A stretch of 64,000 nucleotides of DNA. It comes from Shewanella atlantica (GTDB lineage Bacteria > Pseudomonadota > Gammaproteobacteria > Enterobacterales > Shewanellaceae). A program made the position numbers and the translations under genes. Location: the NCBI RefSeq assembly GCF_003966265.1, contig NZ_RXNV01000004.1, positions 62,001-126,000 on the forward strand, read 5' to 3'. Positions within the stretch are counted from its first letter, which is position 1, and each line of letters starts with the position of its first letter. The notes below the pieces were generated by a model that was given only the letters and a program-made list of their open reading frames with translations, was not told the DNA's origin and did not search any database. Below, piece by piece: positions 56,560-64,000 of the stretch.

Positions 56560-56915
56560 ACTCACCTCACTCGTGTAAACCTTGCAATACAATCTAAAAT
56601 TCTGATTGAGTTAAAGGAATTATTATTCTTTTTTTTGCTGGATTGAGCAACTAAATTGATAGATGTGTCACAAATTAATTAAAACTGCCAAGTCCATCCA
56701 AGCAGTTAACCTCCGGGCAGTTAACCAGAGTAGTTAATTTGTAAAACTGAAATATTAAGCATCTGTTGAGGTGCATGAAACCACTACTGGCTCCATGGGT
56801 GATAACCGCCTAAGTCGAGCATCAATGAATATACCAATTGGTATTAGACTTAGCACCACCCGCAAGTCATCAAAGAATGACGGCGAGTAGAAATAAATTT
56901 AACGAGGACAAGACA
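56560..56915. other. Divergent regulatory region, LysR / hppD
   Basis: 356 bases. It holds TGTAAA-N6-AATACA (56574-56591), GTTAA-type direct repeats (56702-56738), a second TGTAAA (56740-56745) and a 14-bp palindrome ATACCAATTGGTAT (56831-56844). Confidence 0.45.
56831..56844. repeat. ATACCAATTGGTAT palindrome
   Basis: A perfect 14-bp palindrome 72 bases before the hppD start; it equals the fused ends of the MITE at 32162-32444. Confidence 0.6.
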
Positions 56916-57956
56916 ATGGCGAGCGAACAAAATCCACTGGGTTTATTGGGCATAGAATTTACAGAATTTGCCACCCCAGATCTTGATTTCATGCATCAAG
57001 TTTTTATTGATTTCGGTTTTTCTAAACTAAAGAAAAGTAAAACTAAAGATATTAGTTATTATAAGCAGAACGACATTAACTTTTTGCTGAACAGTGAAGT
57101 TCGCGGCTTTTCTGCCGAGTTTGCCAAGAGTCACGGCCCTGCGATCTGTTCTATGGGCTGGCGTGTTGAAGATGCTCAATTTGCTTTCGAAGGTGCAGTC
57201 GCACGCGGCGCTAAACCCGCAGCTGACGAAATTAAAGATCACCCCTACCCGGCTATTTACGGTATCGGCGACAGCCTGATCTATTTTATCGACGTGTTCG
57301 GCGATGAAGATAATATCTACCAGAAGGATTTTGTCGACCTTGAAGAGCCTGTGATCACGCAAGAGAAAGGCTTTATCGAAGTCGATCATCTGACCAACAA
57401 TGTTTACAAGGGGACAATGGAGCATTGGGCCAACTTCTACAAAGATATCTTTGGTTTCACAGAAGTGCGCTACTTTGATATTAAAGGAGCCCAAACAGCC
57501 TTAGTCTCTTATGCACTTCGCTCTCCCGATGGCAGTTTCTGTATTCCAATTAATGAAGGGAAAGGCAGTGACAAGAATCAGATCGATGAATATCTCAGAG
57601 AGTATGATGGACCAGGCGTTCAGCACCTGGCATTCAGAAGTCGGGATATTGTCGCATCACTCGATGCGATGGAAGGTTCATCGATTAAAACCTTAGATAT
57701 TATCCCTGAGTATTACGACACCATCTTCGAAAAACTGCCACAGGTGACAGAAGACAGAGAGAAAATTAAACATCATCAGATCTTAGTCGATGGCGACGAA
57801 GAGGGTTACCTGTTACAGATCTTCACTAAAAATCTGTTCGGTCCTATCTTTATCGAGATCATTCAACGTAAGAATAATCTGGGGTTCGGCGAGGGTAACT
57901 TTACCGCCCTGTTCCAATCTATCGAGCGAGATCAACAGCGCCGCGGTGTACTTTAA
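56916..57956 (+). CDS. hppD: 4-hydroxyphenylpyruvate dioxygenase
   Basis: HppD turns 4-hydroxyphenylpyruvate into homogentisate in tyrosine degradation, using Fe(II) and oxygen. The iron ligands are visible: the first His in EVDHLTNNV, the second in GVQHLAF and the Glu in IFIEIIQRK. The C-terminal GEGNFTALFQSIE is conserved. The start is ATG at 56916 with GAGG eight bases upstream, giving 346 residues; the earlier start is not favoured. No homogentisate dioxygenase lies next to it here. Confidence 0.96.
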   Translation: MASEQNPLGLLGIEFTEFATPDLDFMHQVFIDFGFSKLKKSKTKDISYYKQNDINFLLNSEVRGFSAEFAKSHGPAICSMGWRVEDAQFAFEGAVARGAKPAADEIKDHPYPAIYGIGDSLIYFIDVFGDEDNIYQKDFVDLEEPVITQEKGFIEVDHLTNNVYKGTMEHWANFYKDIFGFTEVRYFDIKGAQTALVSYALRSPDGSFCIPINEGKGSDKNQIDEYLREYDGPGVQHLAFRSRDIVASLDAMEGSSIKTLDIIPEYYDTIFEKLPQVTEDREKIKHHQILVDGDEEGYLLQIFTKNLFGPIFIEIIQRKNNLGFGEGNFTALFQSIERDQQRRGVL

Positions 57957-57982
57957 TCGTTTAAACTTGGTTAACAAAAAGT

Positions 57983-58009
57983 AAAACCAGCCAACTTGGC
58001 TGGTTTTTT
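57983..58009 (+). terminator. Rho-independent terminator of hppD
   Basis: Perfect 11-bp stem AAAACCAGCCA (57983-57993) with TGGCTGGTTTT (57997-58007), then T. Confidence 0.88.
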
Positions 58010-58072
58010 GTTTTCACACCACAAATATTTATCTACACTGAGCCACCGAAACAATAGACAGTTATCATACCC

Positions 58073-58690
58073 ATGCCAGATTACGCTCTACTCGCCGCTT
58101 TTATCCCTACCTTCTTCTTCGTTTCCATCACACCGGGAATGTGTATGACCCTCGCCATGACTCTGGGCATGAGTATCGGCATCAAACGAACCTTTTGGAT
58201 GATGATAGGAGAGCTTGTTGGGGTCGCGCTAGTGGCCGTTCTGGCTGTCATGGGCGTGGCCAGTATCATGCTCAACTATCCGCAACTCTTTGAGGTGTTA
58301 AAGTGGGTGGGTGGACTCTATCTGGGCTATATCGGCATACAGATGTGGCGTGCTAAAGGCAAGATGGCCAAGCTCGATAATCAGTCTGGCAACATCAGCA
58401 ACGGCGCACTCATTTCTCAAGGCTTCATCACCGCCATCGCCAACCCCAAAGGGTGGGCGTTCATGATCTCTCTCCTGCCCCCCTTCATTAATGTCGATAA
58501 GGCACTGGCTCCACAATTCATCGCCCTGTTGAGTGTGATCATGTTTACCGAGTTTGTCAGCATGACGGCCTACGCCACCGGCGGAAAGAGCCTTAAAGTG
58601 TTCCTCACTAAAGGCGACAATATCAAATGGATGAACCGTATAGCTGGTTCACTCATGGTCGGTGTGGGCTTGTGGTTAGCGCTAGGTTAA
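58073..58690 (+). CDS. LysE/RhtB-family amino acid exporter
   Basis: This 205-residue inner-membrane protein has six hydrophobic helices, with the family motif SITPGMCMTLAMTLGMSIG near the N-terminus and NPKGWAFMISLLPPF in the middle. LysE/RhtB proteins export amino acids such as lysine, homoserine lactones or threonine. Substrate unknown. ATG at 58073. It lies just after the hppD terminator on the same strand. Confidence 0.9.
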   Translation: MPDYALLAAFIPTFFFVSITPGMCMTLAMTLGMSIGIKRTFWMMIGELVGVALVAVLAVMGVASIMLNYPQLFEVLKWVGGLYLGYIGIQMWRAKGKMAKLDNQSGNISNGALISQGFITAIANPKGWAFMISLLPPFINVDKALAPQFIALLSVIMFTEFVSMTAYATGGKSLKVFLTKGDNIKWMNRIAGSLMVGVGLWLALG

Positions 58691-59044
58691 TTTTTACTTT
58701 GTAAGGCTCAAGACACAGCAAAGAAAGCCATGGATTAGGCACTTTGCAAAGAATAAGCTCGCAATGATGGCTATATAATGCAACCCGGCATTTGACTATT
58801 AAACCCCGTGTCTACTTTCTCGGGGTCATATCACTCTTATCACTTATCACTTATCACTTATCACTTATCACTTATCACTTATCACTTATCTTAACCAATC
58901 AGACCTTCTCGTCAGCAAGCTCAACTCGTAACACTTAATTTATCAAACCGTTCTTCCTCTTTGGTCGACTTGATTTTTTCATTTTTTCACGTCACATTGC
59001 ACTGATAACTAATCAAAAATCAAAAAAACTAAAAGGGATCACTC
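58691..59044. other. Intergenic region with heptamer repeats
   Basis: 354 bases. The stem CCCCG (58804-58808) with CGGGG (58821-58825) precedes seven ATCACTT copies (58839-58887). No gene seen. Confidence 0.5.
58839..58887. repeat. Heptanucleotide tandem repeat (ATCACTT)7
   Basis: Seven perfect contiguous copies of ATCACTT, with an imperfect copy before and a partial copy after. It lies about 155 bases before ggt. Confidence 0.9.
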
Positions 59045-60793
59045 ATGCGCCCGTTAAAGACCCTATTCGTCGCCATGTCTATAGCCGTACCTCTGTTCAG
59101 TGTATCTGCAATACTGCATGTGCCATCGATACAAGCGGCTGAACCTTCAATCTATAGCCATATGGCCACGGCTCAACCTATATGGGCCGAACATGGCATG
59201 GTCTCCAGCCAGGAAGCCCTGGCGACGCGCGCTGGAGTAGAGATATTAAAACAGGGAGGCAACGCCGTAGATGCGGCCGTTGCCGTTGGATTTAGCCTTG
59301 CGGTAACCTTGCCCAGAGCCGGAAATCTTGGTGGCGGGGGCTTTATGATGGTACATCTTGCCGAGGCCAACAAAACTATCGCCATCGACTATCGGGAAAT
59401 GGCGCCCGCTAAGGCTCACAAAGACATTTTTCTCGATGATAACGGCGACCCCGATCCGCGTTTAAGCCGGGAACATGGTTTGGCCGTAGGTGTACCGGGA
59501 ACCGTTATGGGAATGGAGCTGGCTTTACAAAAATATGGCACCATGACAATGAAGCAGGTGACGGCCGCGGCAATTAAAATGGCCAAAGAGGGCATAGAAG
59601 TAACCCCCGACCTATCGACCTCGCTTATAGGTCTGAAGAAGCGCATCGCACAATGGCCTAGCTCTGCAAAGATCTTTTATAAAGCCGGCGGAAGTAACTA
59701 TAGAGTCAAGGAGACGCTCAAGCAGCCTGAGTTGGCTCACTCTCTCAGCCTTATCGCCGCACATGGCAGTAACGGGTTTTATCAAGGCGAAACTGCACAG
59801 AAGATTGTTTCTGCAATACAAGAGGTCGGCGGGATTATGACTCTCGAGGACCTGAAAAACTATCGGGTTGTAGAGCGTAAGCCGGTGCAAGGCGATTACC
59901 GGGGATATCAGGTGGTCTCTATGCCTCCCCCTTCATCGGGTGGTATACACATCATAGAAATGCTCAATATGTTAGAGCCGTTTCCTATCGATAAACTGGG
60001 CCACAACACCGCGGCCACACTTCATCTGATGACAGAATCGATGAAACGCGCCTATGCCGATCGCAGTGAATACCTTGGCGACCCAGATTTTTACAACGTA
60101 CCGGTTGAGGCGCTCATCAACAAAGATTACGCTAAGAAACTGGCCAGCCAAATCAAAACAAATAAGGCAACCCCCAGTAGTGATATAAAACCTGGTAACC
60201 TAGCTCCCTATGAGAGTGACCAAACCACCCATTACTCCGTTGTCGACCAATGGGGCAATGCGGTTTCCAACACCTATACCCTGAATTTCAGTTACGGTTC
60301 CGGCCTTGTCGCAAAAGGGACGGGCATACTGCTCAATAATGAGATGGATGACTTCTCGGCTAAACCAGGTACCCCAAATGGTTACGGACTGGTGGGGGGG
60401 GAAGCCAACGCGGTCGAAGGAAATAAACGCCCACTGAGCTCCATGAGTCCGACCATAGTGATGAAGGATGGTAAGCCGTTTATCGTCACAGGCAGCCCCG
60501 GAGGCTCACGGATAATCACTACCACGATGCAAGTCATCATGAATGTTATCGATCATGATCTGAATATCGCCGAGGCCACCGCTGCTCCGCGGGTTCACCA
60601 CCAATGGCTACCCGATCTCCTCAGAGTCGAACAGAGTCTCAATAGAGACACCATAGAACTCCTGGAAGCAAAAGGGCACAAGATAAAAGTCAACAATGCC
60701 ATAGGTTCTACCCAATCTATTATGGTCACAGAGCAGGGTATTTTCGGGGCATCGGACCCCAGACGTGCCGGCAGCGAAACCGCTGGTTACTAA
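59045..60793 (+). CDS. ggt: Gamma-glutamyltranspeptidase
   Basis: GGT cleaves and transfers the gamma-glutamyl group of glutathione in the periplasm; the precursor cuts itself into two chains. A signal peptide (LFVAMSIAVPLFSVSAIL) starts the protein. The self-cleavage nucleophile Thr is at residue 394 in DQTTHYSVVDQWGNAVSNTYTLN, and the GSPGGSRIITT oxyanion segment is near the C-terminus. The 582 residues match the family. ATG at 59045 with AAGGG upstream. Confidence 0.96.
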   Translation: MRPLKTLFVAMSIAVPLFSVSAILHVPSIQAAEPSIYSHMATAQPIWAEHGMVSSQEALATRAGVEILKQGGNAVDAAVAVGFSLAVTLPRAGNLGGGGFMMVHLAEANKTIAIDYREMAPAKAHKDIFLDDNGDPDPRLSREHGLAVGVPGTVMGMELALQKYGTMTMKQVTAAAIKMAKEGIEVTPDLSTSLIGLKKRIAQWPSSAKIFYKAGGSNYRVKETLKQPELAHSLSLIAAHGSNGFYQGETAQKIVSAIQEVGGIMTLEDLKNYRVVERKPVQGDYRGYQVVSMPPPSSGGIHIIEMLNMLEPFPIDKLGHNTAATLHLMTESMKRAYADRSEYLGDPDFYNVPVEALINKDYAKKLASQIKTNKATPSSDIKPGNLAPYESDQTTHYSVVDQWGNAVSNTYTLNFSYGSGLVAKGTGILLNNEMDDFSAKPGTPNGYGLVGGEANAVEGNKRPLSSMSPTIVMKDGKPFIVTGSPGGSRIITTTMQVIMNVIDHDLNIAEATAAPRVHHQWLPDLLRVEQSLNRDTIELLEAKGHKIKVNNAIGSTQSIMVTEQGIFGASDPRRAGSETAGY

Positions 60794-60810
60794 CTTAAGG
60801 TATTAACACG

Positions 60811-60844
60811 TAAAAAAATGGGGGAAGCGTAATGCTTCCCCCAT
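60811..60844 (-). terminator. Rho-independent terminator of the Aer-like gene
   Basis: Perfect 11-bp stem ATGGGGGAAGC (60818-60828) with GCTTCCCCCAT (60834-60844). On the minus strand seven T follow, so it mainly serves the leftward chemoreceptor gene. Confidence 0.8.
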
Positions 60845-60879
60845 AAAAATTCTTCTTAACAGCGGTTCAGTCTCTACCC

Positions 60880-62454
60880 TTAATAGTTTCTCTGCACGCT
60901 TTGGCGCCAAAACTGTTTAGATAAATTATGAGTCTTAGCCGACAACCTCGACACTTGTTGGCCACGCTCTGTCGCATCTTGTGTCTGTTCCAGACTTTCC
61001 AGGGCCAACTCATTTATCACCTGAATAGAGTGGCTGATATCGTTCGCAACAGTTGTTTGTTGTGACATGGCAGAAGCATTTTCATCACTCATCACATTCA
61101 TCTTACCTATCGATGAGCGTAACCCCTCAAAAGACTCATCGACCTGCTGTGCCAGTCCTACGGACTGCTCCGCCTTACGTTGGCCGGACTCCATGGTTTG
61201 AGTGGCTTTTAGCGTACTCTCGCGGAATTTACTCACTATTGTTTCGATATGAGAAGTCGACTCGCTCGTGCGACTCGAAAGTTGACGTACTTCATCTGCC
61301 ACAACAGCAAACCCACGACCCGACTCCCCTGCTCGAGCGGCCTCGATAGCGGCGTTCAAGGCAAGTAAATTGGTTTGTTCGGCAATGCCACGAATGACCT
61401 CGAGTACGTTATTGATATCCTGGCTATCTTGCTCGATAGAAGCCACAACGGTGGAGAAATTGCCGACTTCATCGTTTAATTGATTGATCGCTTCAATCAC
61501 CATCTCCATCCGCTCATGCCCCTCCTCGGCCGAACGATAACTGGTCGTCATCTCTTCGGCTGCACTGTGGATATTACTGCTCACTTCGGCAAAGCTGGCG
61601 CTCATCTCCTCCATGGCAGTCGCGGCTTGGCTGGTCTGCTGACTCTGACTATCGGCCCGCTCGCGGGTATTGGATATCGTATCGTTTAAACTGCCACTCA
61701 GCCCCTCGATTGAGCCCGCTGAATCGGCCATACGCCCAACCACCCCACCGGTTTCGGTAATGAGAAACTGCAGGGCAAAACTTATTTTACCTAACTCATC
61801 TTGCCTGCCCGCATACACCCCGGTAGCGAGTGGATCATCAATAATATTCACCGCCTTCTCGAGCAAGGCATTAAAAGGAGCAAGAATAAGCTTCAAGCCG
61901 ATAGCGCCGAAAATAGCGGCCACAATGAAAGCCACAAGGGGCGAGTAACTGGCAAGTACCGCAGTTAACAGCACAGTAAGCAATAAGCAGACAAACAGCT
62001 TACCACTAAAGCCCAGTAAACCTTTCCTTAGTGCCTTAGGCTTCTTCCCAGCTTCTAAGTCGGCATAAATACGCGTTGCGCTATTAATTTGTTCGGCGGT
62101 AGCCTTTCTTCTGACTGACTGGTACTCGTGAATTTTTCCATCTTCATAGACTGGGGCGACATAGGCATTGACCCAATAATGATCACCGCTCTTGGCGCGG
62201 TTCTTTACCACACCTATCCAGGGTTTCCCCTGCTTTATTCTCTCCCACATCGACTTGAATGCAGCTTCAGGCATATCAGGGTGTCGCACCAGATTGTGAG
62301 GCTGGCGGTGTAATTCGTCGAAACTGTAACCACTGACACTGGTAAAACCTTCGTTGGCATATTTAATGTTGCCATCGAGATCGGTCGTGGAGAGTAAAAT
62401 ACAGTTATCGGTTAGGGTCTTTTCCTTTTGCGTCACAGGCTGATTATTGCGCAT
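60880..62454 (-). CDS. Aer-like PAS-domain methyl-accepting chemotaxis protein
   Basis: This receptor (524 residues) begins [14 protein letters not shown], as in Aer energy-taxis receptors. A PAS domain (about 20-120) has [24 protein letters not shown] and [11 protein letters not shown]. Two hydrophobic stretches (~170-210) anchor it. The MCP signalling hairpin [35 protein letters not shown] is in the C-terminal part. Aer senses redox or oxygen through FAD; FAD binding here is inferred. I chose the ATG at 62454; an ORF extension to 62493 is unsupported. Confidence 0.93.
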   Translation of the reverse strand: MRNNQPVTQKEKTLTDNCILLSTTDLDGNIKYANEGFTSVSGYSFDELHRQPHNLVRHPDMPEAAFKSMWERIKQGKPWIGVVKNRAKSGDHYWVNAYVAPVYEDGKIHEYQSVRRKATAEQINSATRIYADLEAGKKPKALRKGLLGFSGKLFVCLLLTVLLTAVLASYSPLVAFIVAAIFGAIGLKLILAPFNALLEKAVNIIDDPLATGVYAGRQDELGKISFALQFLITETGGVVGRMADSAGSIEGLSGSLNDTISNTRERADSQSQQTSQAATAMEEMSASFAEVSSNIHSAAEEMTTSYRSAEEGHERMEMVIEAINQLNDEVGNFSTVVASIEQDSQDINNVLEVIRGIAEQTNLLALNAAIEAARAGESGRGFAVVADEVRQLSSRTSESTSHIETIVSKFRESTLKATQTMESGQRKAEQSVGLAQQVDESFEGLRSSIGKMNVMSDENASAMSQQTTVANDISHSIQVINELALESLEQTQDATERGQQVSRLSAKTHNLSKQFWRQSVQRNY

Positions 62455-62762
62455 TGATATAATTCTTATAGCTGATGAAGGAATGAGCAGCATTGTTACA
62501 AATGTCGATTAGTAAATAATTGATTGTTGTCAATTTAAATGTAGAAAAACAAACTAATTAACACTCACGTACCAGCATTTAAGGTTCAATTTAAATGCAT
62601 GATATGCATGTGTATTATTTGGATATATCAAAGAAAGGGTTTACACATAATAAATAGTACTGATCGGCATAAAGGCCAATCTTAGCGATGGGTAAGTGCT
62701 AAGACTGGCGCAGACCGGAAAAGGGAAAAATATCTATTATCTCAGGTCAGAAACAAAAGCGG
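62455..62762. other. Intergenic region before the Aer-like gene
   Basis: 308 bases. Two ATGCAT palindromes four bases apart (62595-62600 and 62604-62609). No gene seen. Confidence 0.35.
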
Positions 62763-64000
62763 TTACTGCTCGACCGCTAACTCAATAAATGCAGCCGTAT
62801 ACATCTTTAAATTCAACATAAATTGTTTATGGGTCATAAATTCATTTTCTGTATGCCCCGTATATTCGACACCTGGCATAGCAGGGCCAAAACTCAACGC
62901 ATTAGGAAAAAGCTTGCTGTTGGTAGAGCCGCCGATGGCGACAGGTTTAGGATCTATGACACCGGTAAAGTGTGAGAACACGTTAAGTAAGGTATCCAGA
63001 TGAGGCGCATCATCCATCACCATAGGTGTTCCCCAATAAGTATCGATACCTTTGAGCTCTGTTTCATGTTTTCCCTGCCAGTCGTTGAGCGCTTTGAGTG
63101 TTTGCTTATCGAGCAATTCAGGACTCTTCCCTATAGGTCTACGCAGGTTCATCACAACTTCAGTGCCATCTTTTGTATGCTTGATCACTGTGGGCGCCAA
63201 CGTCATCGCCCCCATAAAGTTATCTTTATAAGCTATCTCACCAAACTGCTCGGCATAAACTCCCAGCCCGACCATCTCGTGTATAAAACTCATGGTAAGA
63301 GCCGCCTGAGATCTCGGCCAGTCATGAATAGAGAGTAACTCGGCAAGGTGAGTCACGGCATTTATACCATCTTCTGGCGCCGATGAATGTGCCGCCTTTC
63401 CGTCGGCAAATATAACAAGCGTGTCCCCCTTAGTATCGAACCTATACCGCATGCCTGGTTGTAACTCTCCCTGCGCCTCGAGTGCTGTTTGTAATTCATC
63501 ACTCACTCCCGAAAGCTCTGCATAGGCTTGTTGTGGAACCTGACTCGAAAAAACGCCACCGGAGAATGACACGAGTCTGGCACGATTATCGGCCGTGGAA
63601 GCCATCTCCTGGGGAGGAATAACAAGGTTAATCTTGCTCCATCCCTTTTCGGCCGTGACCACAGGATATTCGGCATCGATGGTGATATTGATATCGGCCG
63701 GTGTGAAGTTTTTCAAAAATGCTCTGAGGGGATCCCAATCGGTCTCCTCGGCGAAATACACCATCAACTCTATCCGTCTGTCTAATTTCAGCCCCTTGTC
63801 CTGAATCGACTTCATCGCATACATGGCTGTGACTATGGCACCTTTATCATCTTCTGTCCCCCGACCAATTAACTTACCGGGTTTTGATGTCACATCGAGC
63901 ACAAATGGATTGCTTTGCCAAAGCTGAGGATTGGCAGGTTGCACATCGCCATGGGTGATGACACCTAGCTTCTTTTCACTGTTACCCAGACCAATTAAGA
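62763..64000 (-). CDS. M20 family metallopeptidase, 5' end outside window
   Basis: This is the C-terminal part of a zinc peptidase of the M20 dipeptidase/carboxypeptidase group; the frame runs off the right edge. Visible metal-site motifs are THGDVQPANP (first His/Asp), GRGTEDDKGAIVTAMYA (Asp bridging), and YFAEETDWD (Glu pair). A dimerisation domain with the metal-binding His in MTLAPTVI is later. About 413 residues are seen. Substrate likely dipeptides or aminoacyl compounds; not determined. Confidence 0.9.
   Translation of the reverse strand, partial: LIGLGNSEKKLGVITHGDVQPANPQLWQSNPFVLDVTSKPGKLIGRGTEDDKGAIVTAMYAMKSIQDKGLKLDRRIELMVYFAEETDWDPLRAFLKNFTPADINITIDAEYPVVTAEKGWSKINLVIPPQEMASTADNRARLVSFSGGVFSSQVPQQAYAELSGVSDELQTALEAQGELQPGMRYRFDTKGDTLVIFADGKAAHSSAPEDGINAVTHLAELLSIHDWPRSQAALTMSFIHEMVGLGVYAEQFGEIAYKDNFMGAMTLAPTVIKHTKDGTEVVMNLRRPIGKSPELLDKQTLKALNDWQGKHETELKGIDTYWGTPMVMDDAPHLDTLLNVFSHFTGVIDPKPVAIGGSTNSKLFPNALSFGPAMPGVEYTGHTENEFMTHKQFMLNLKMYTAAFIELAVEQ

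Noticed and set aside
58804..58825. CCCCG/CGGGG stem as LysE terminator
   Set aside because: Short stem, 12-base loop and no T run; not strong enough.
60811..60844. Plus-strand terminator for ggt
   Set aside because: The hairpin lacks a T run on the plus strand; it fits the leftward gene better, although it may weakly act on both.
1..64000. CRISPR array, tRNA/rRNA genes, prophage or transposase
   Set aside because: Looked for direct-repeat arrays, tRNA-like cloverleafs and transposase motifs by eye; none found.

Overview
The window looks like a chromosomal segment of a marine gammaproteobacterium, most likely Shewanella (inferred from protein sequences and gene order: an RNase E with an Enterobacteria-like AR2 motif, the pabC-mltG-tmk-holB-pilZ-tatD cluster, ilvI-ilvH, YegD, CreA, SlyD-type FKBP, HppD). 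Nearly all of it is ordinary core genome. I found no CRISPR array, prophage, tRNA or rRNA gene, and no insertion sequence with a transposase.

Layout. 1-9.4 kb: the C-terminal part of rne (cut by the window edge), a SulP anion transporter, a fused methionine sulfoxide reductase, a 2OG-Fe(II) oxygenase with a CRP-like site upstream, ylqF/rbgA, a low-molecular-weight tyrosine phosphatase and a secreted minimal ATP-dependent DNA ligase. 9.6-14.4 kb: dgkA, an outer-membrane protein, a fused SpmA/SpmB protein, rsmF, and a possible structured RNA. 14.4-21 kb: a leftward block of tatD, pilZ, holB, tmk, mltG, pabC, then udk and mrp. 21-31 kb: metG, creA, yegD, a YbaK-like editing protein, the nfeD-slipin pair, trhO, and a GST. 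30.5-35 kb: a DUF523/DUF1722 fusion coupled to an unknown gene, a methyltransferase gene split by a 283-bp MITE-like element, and a Bcr/CflA exporter. 35-40 kb: ilvIH, an Hsp20 gene with a sigma32-like promoter, and a 5'-nucleotidase lipoprotein. 40.5-50 kb: an esterase, yqjG, a small protein with tandem copies of its 3' end, slyD-like FKBP, a WYL regulator, a MltB-type transglycosylase, DUF2750, a cysteine-rich unknown, cheV and an MscS channel. 50-64 kb: a 57-aa ORF, a PLP enzyme, yccF, a periplasmic binding protein, PGPGW protein, a cytochrome c peroxidase, a LysR gene divergent from hppD, LysE, ggt, an Aer-like chemoreceptor and the end of an M20 peptidase.

Working units visible: RNA processing and modification (rne, rsmF, metG, trhO, YbaK-like); DNA replication and envelope genes grouped in one operon with tight overlaps; branched-chain amino acid synthesis (ilvI and ilvH overlap by one base); and a membrane protease/stomatin pair (nfeD-slipin, overlapping).

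No large new defence or metabolic system is evident. The most interesting signals are small: the MITE whose exact removal restores a methyltransferase reading frame; two decayed tandem copies of the end of a 73-aa gene; a 12-bp perfect inverted repeat upstream of pabC; a structured, terminator-ended intergenic segment between rsmF and tatD; and a perfect consensus sigma70 promoter with no gene directly behind it. All were read by eye. No alignment, folding or database search was run.
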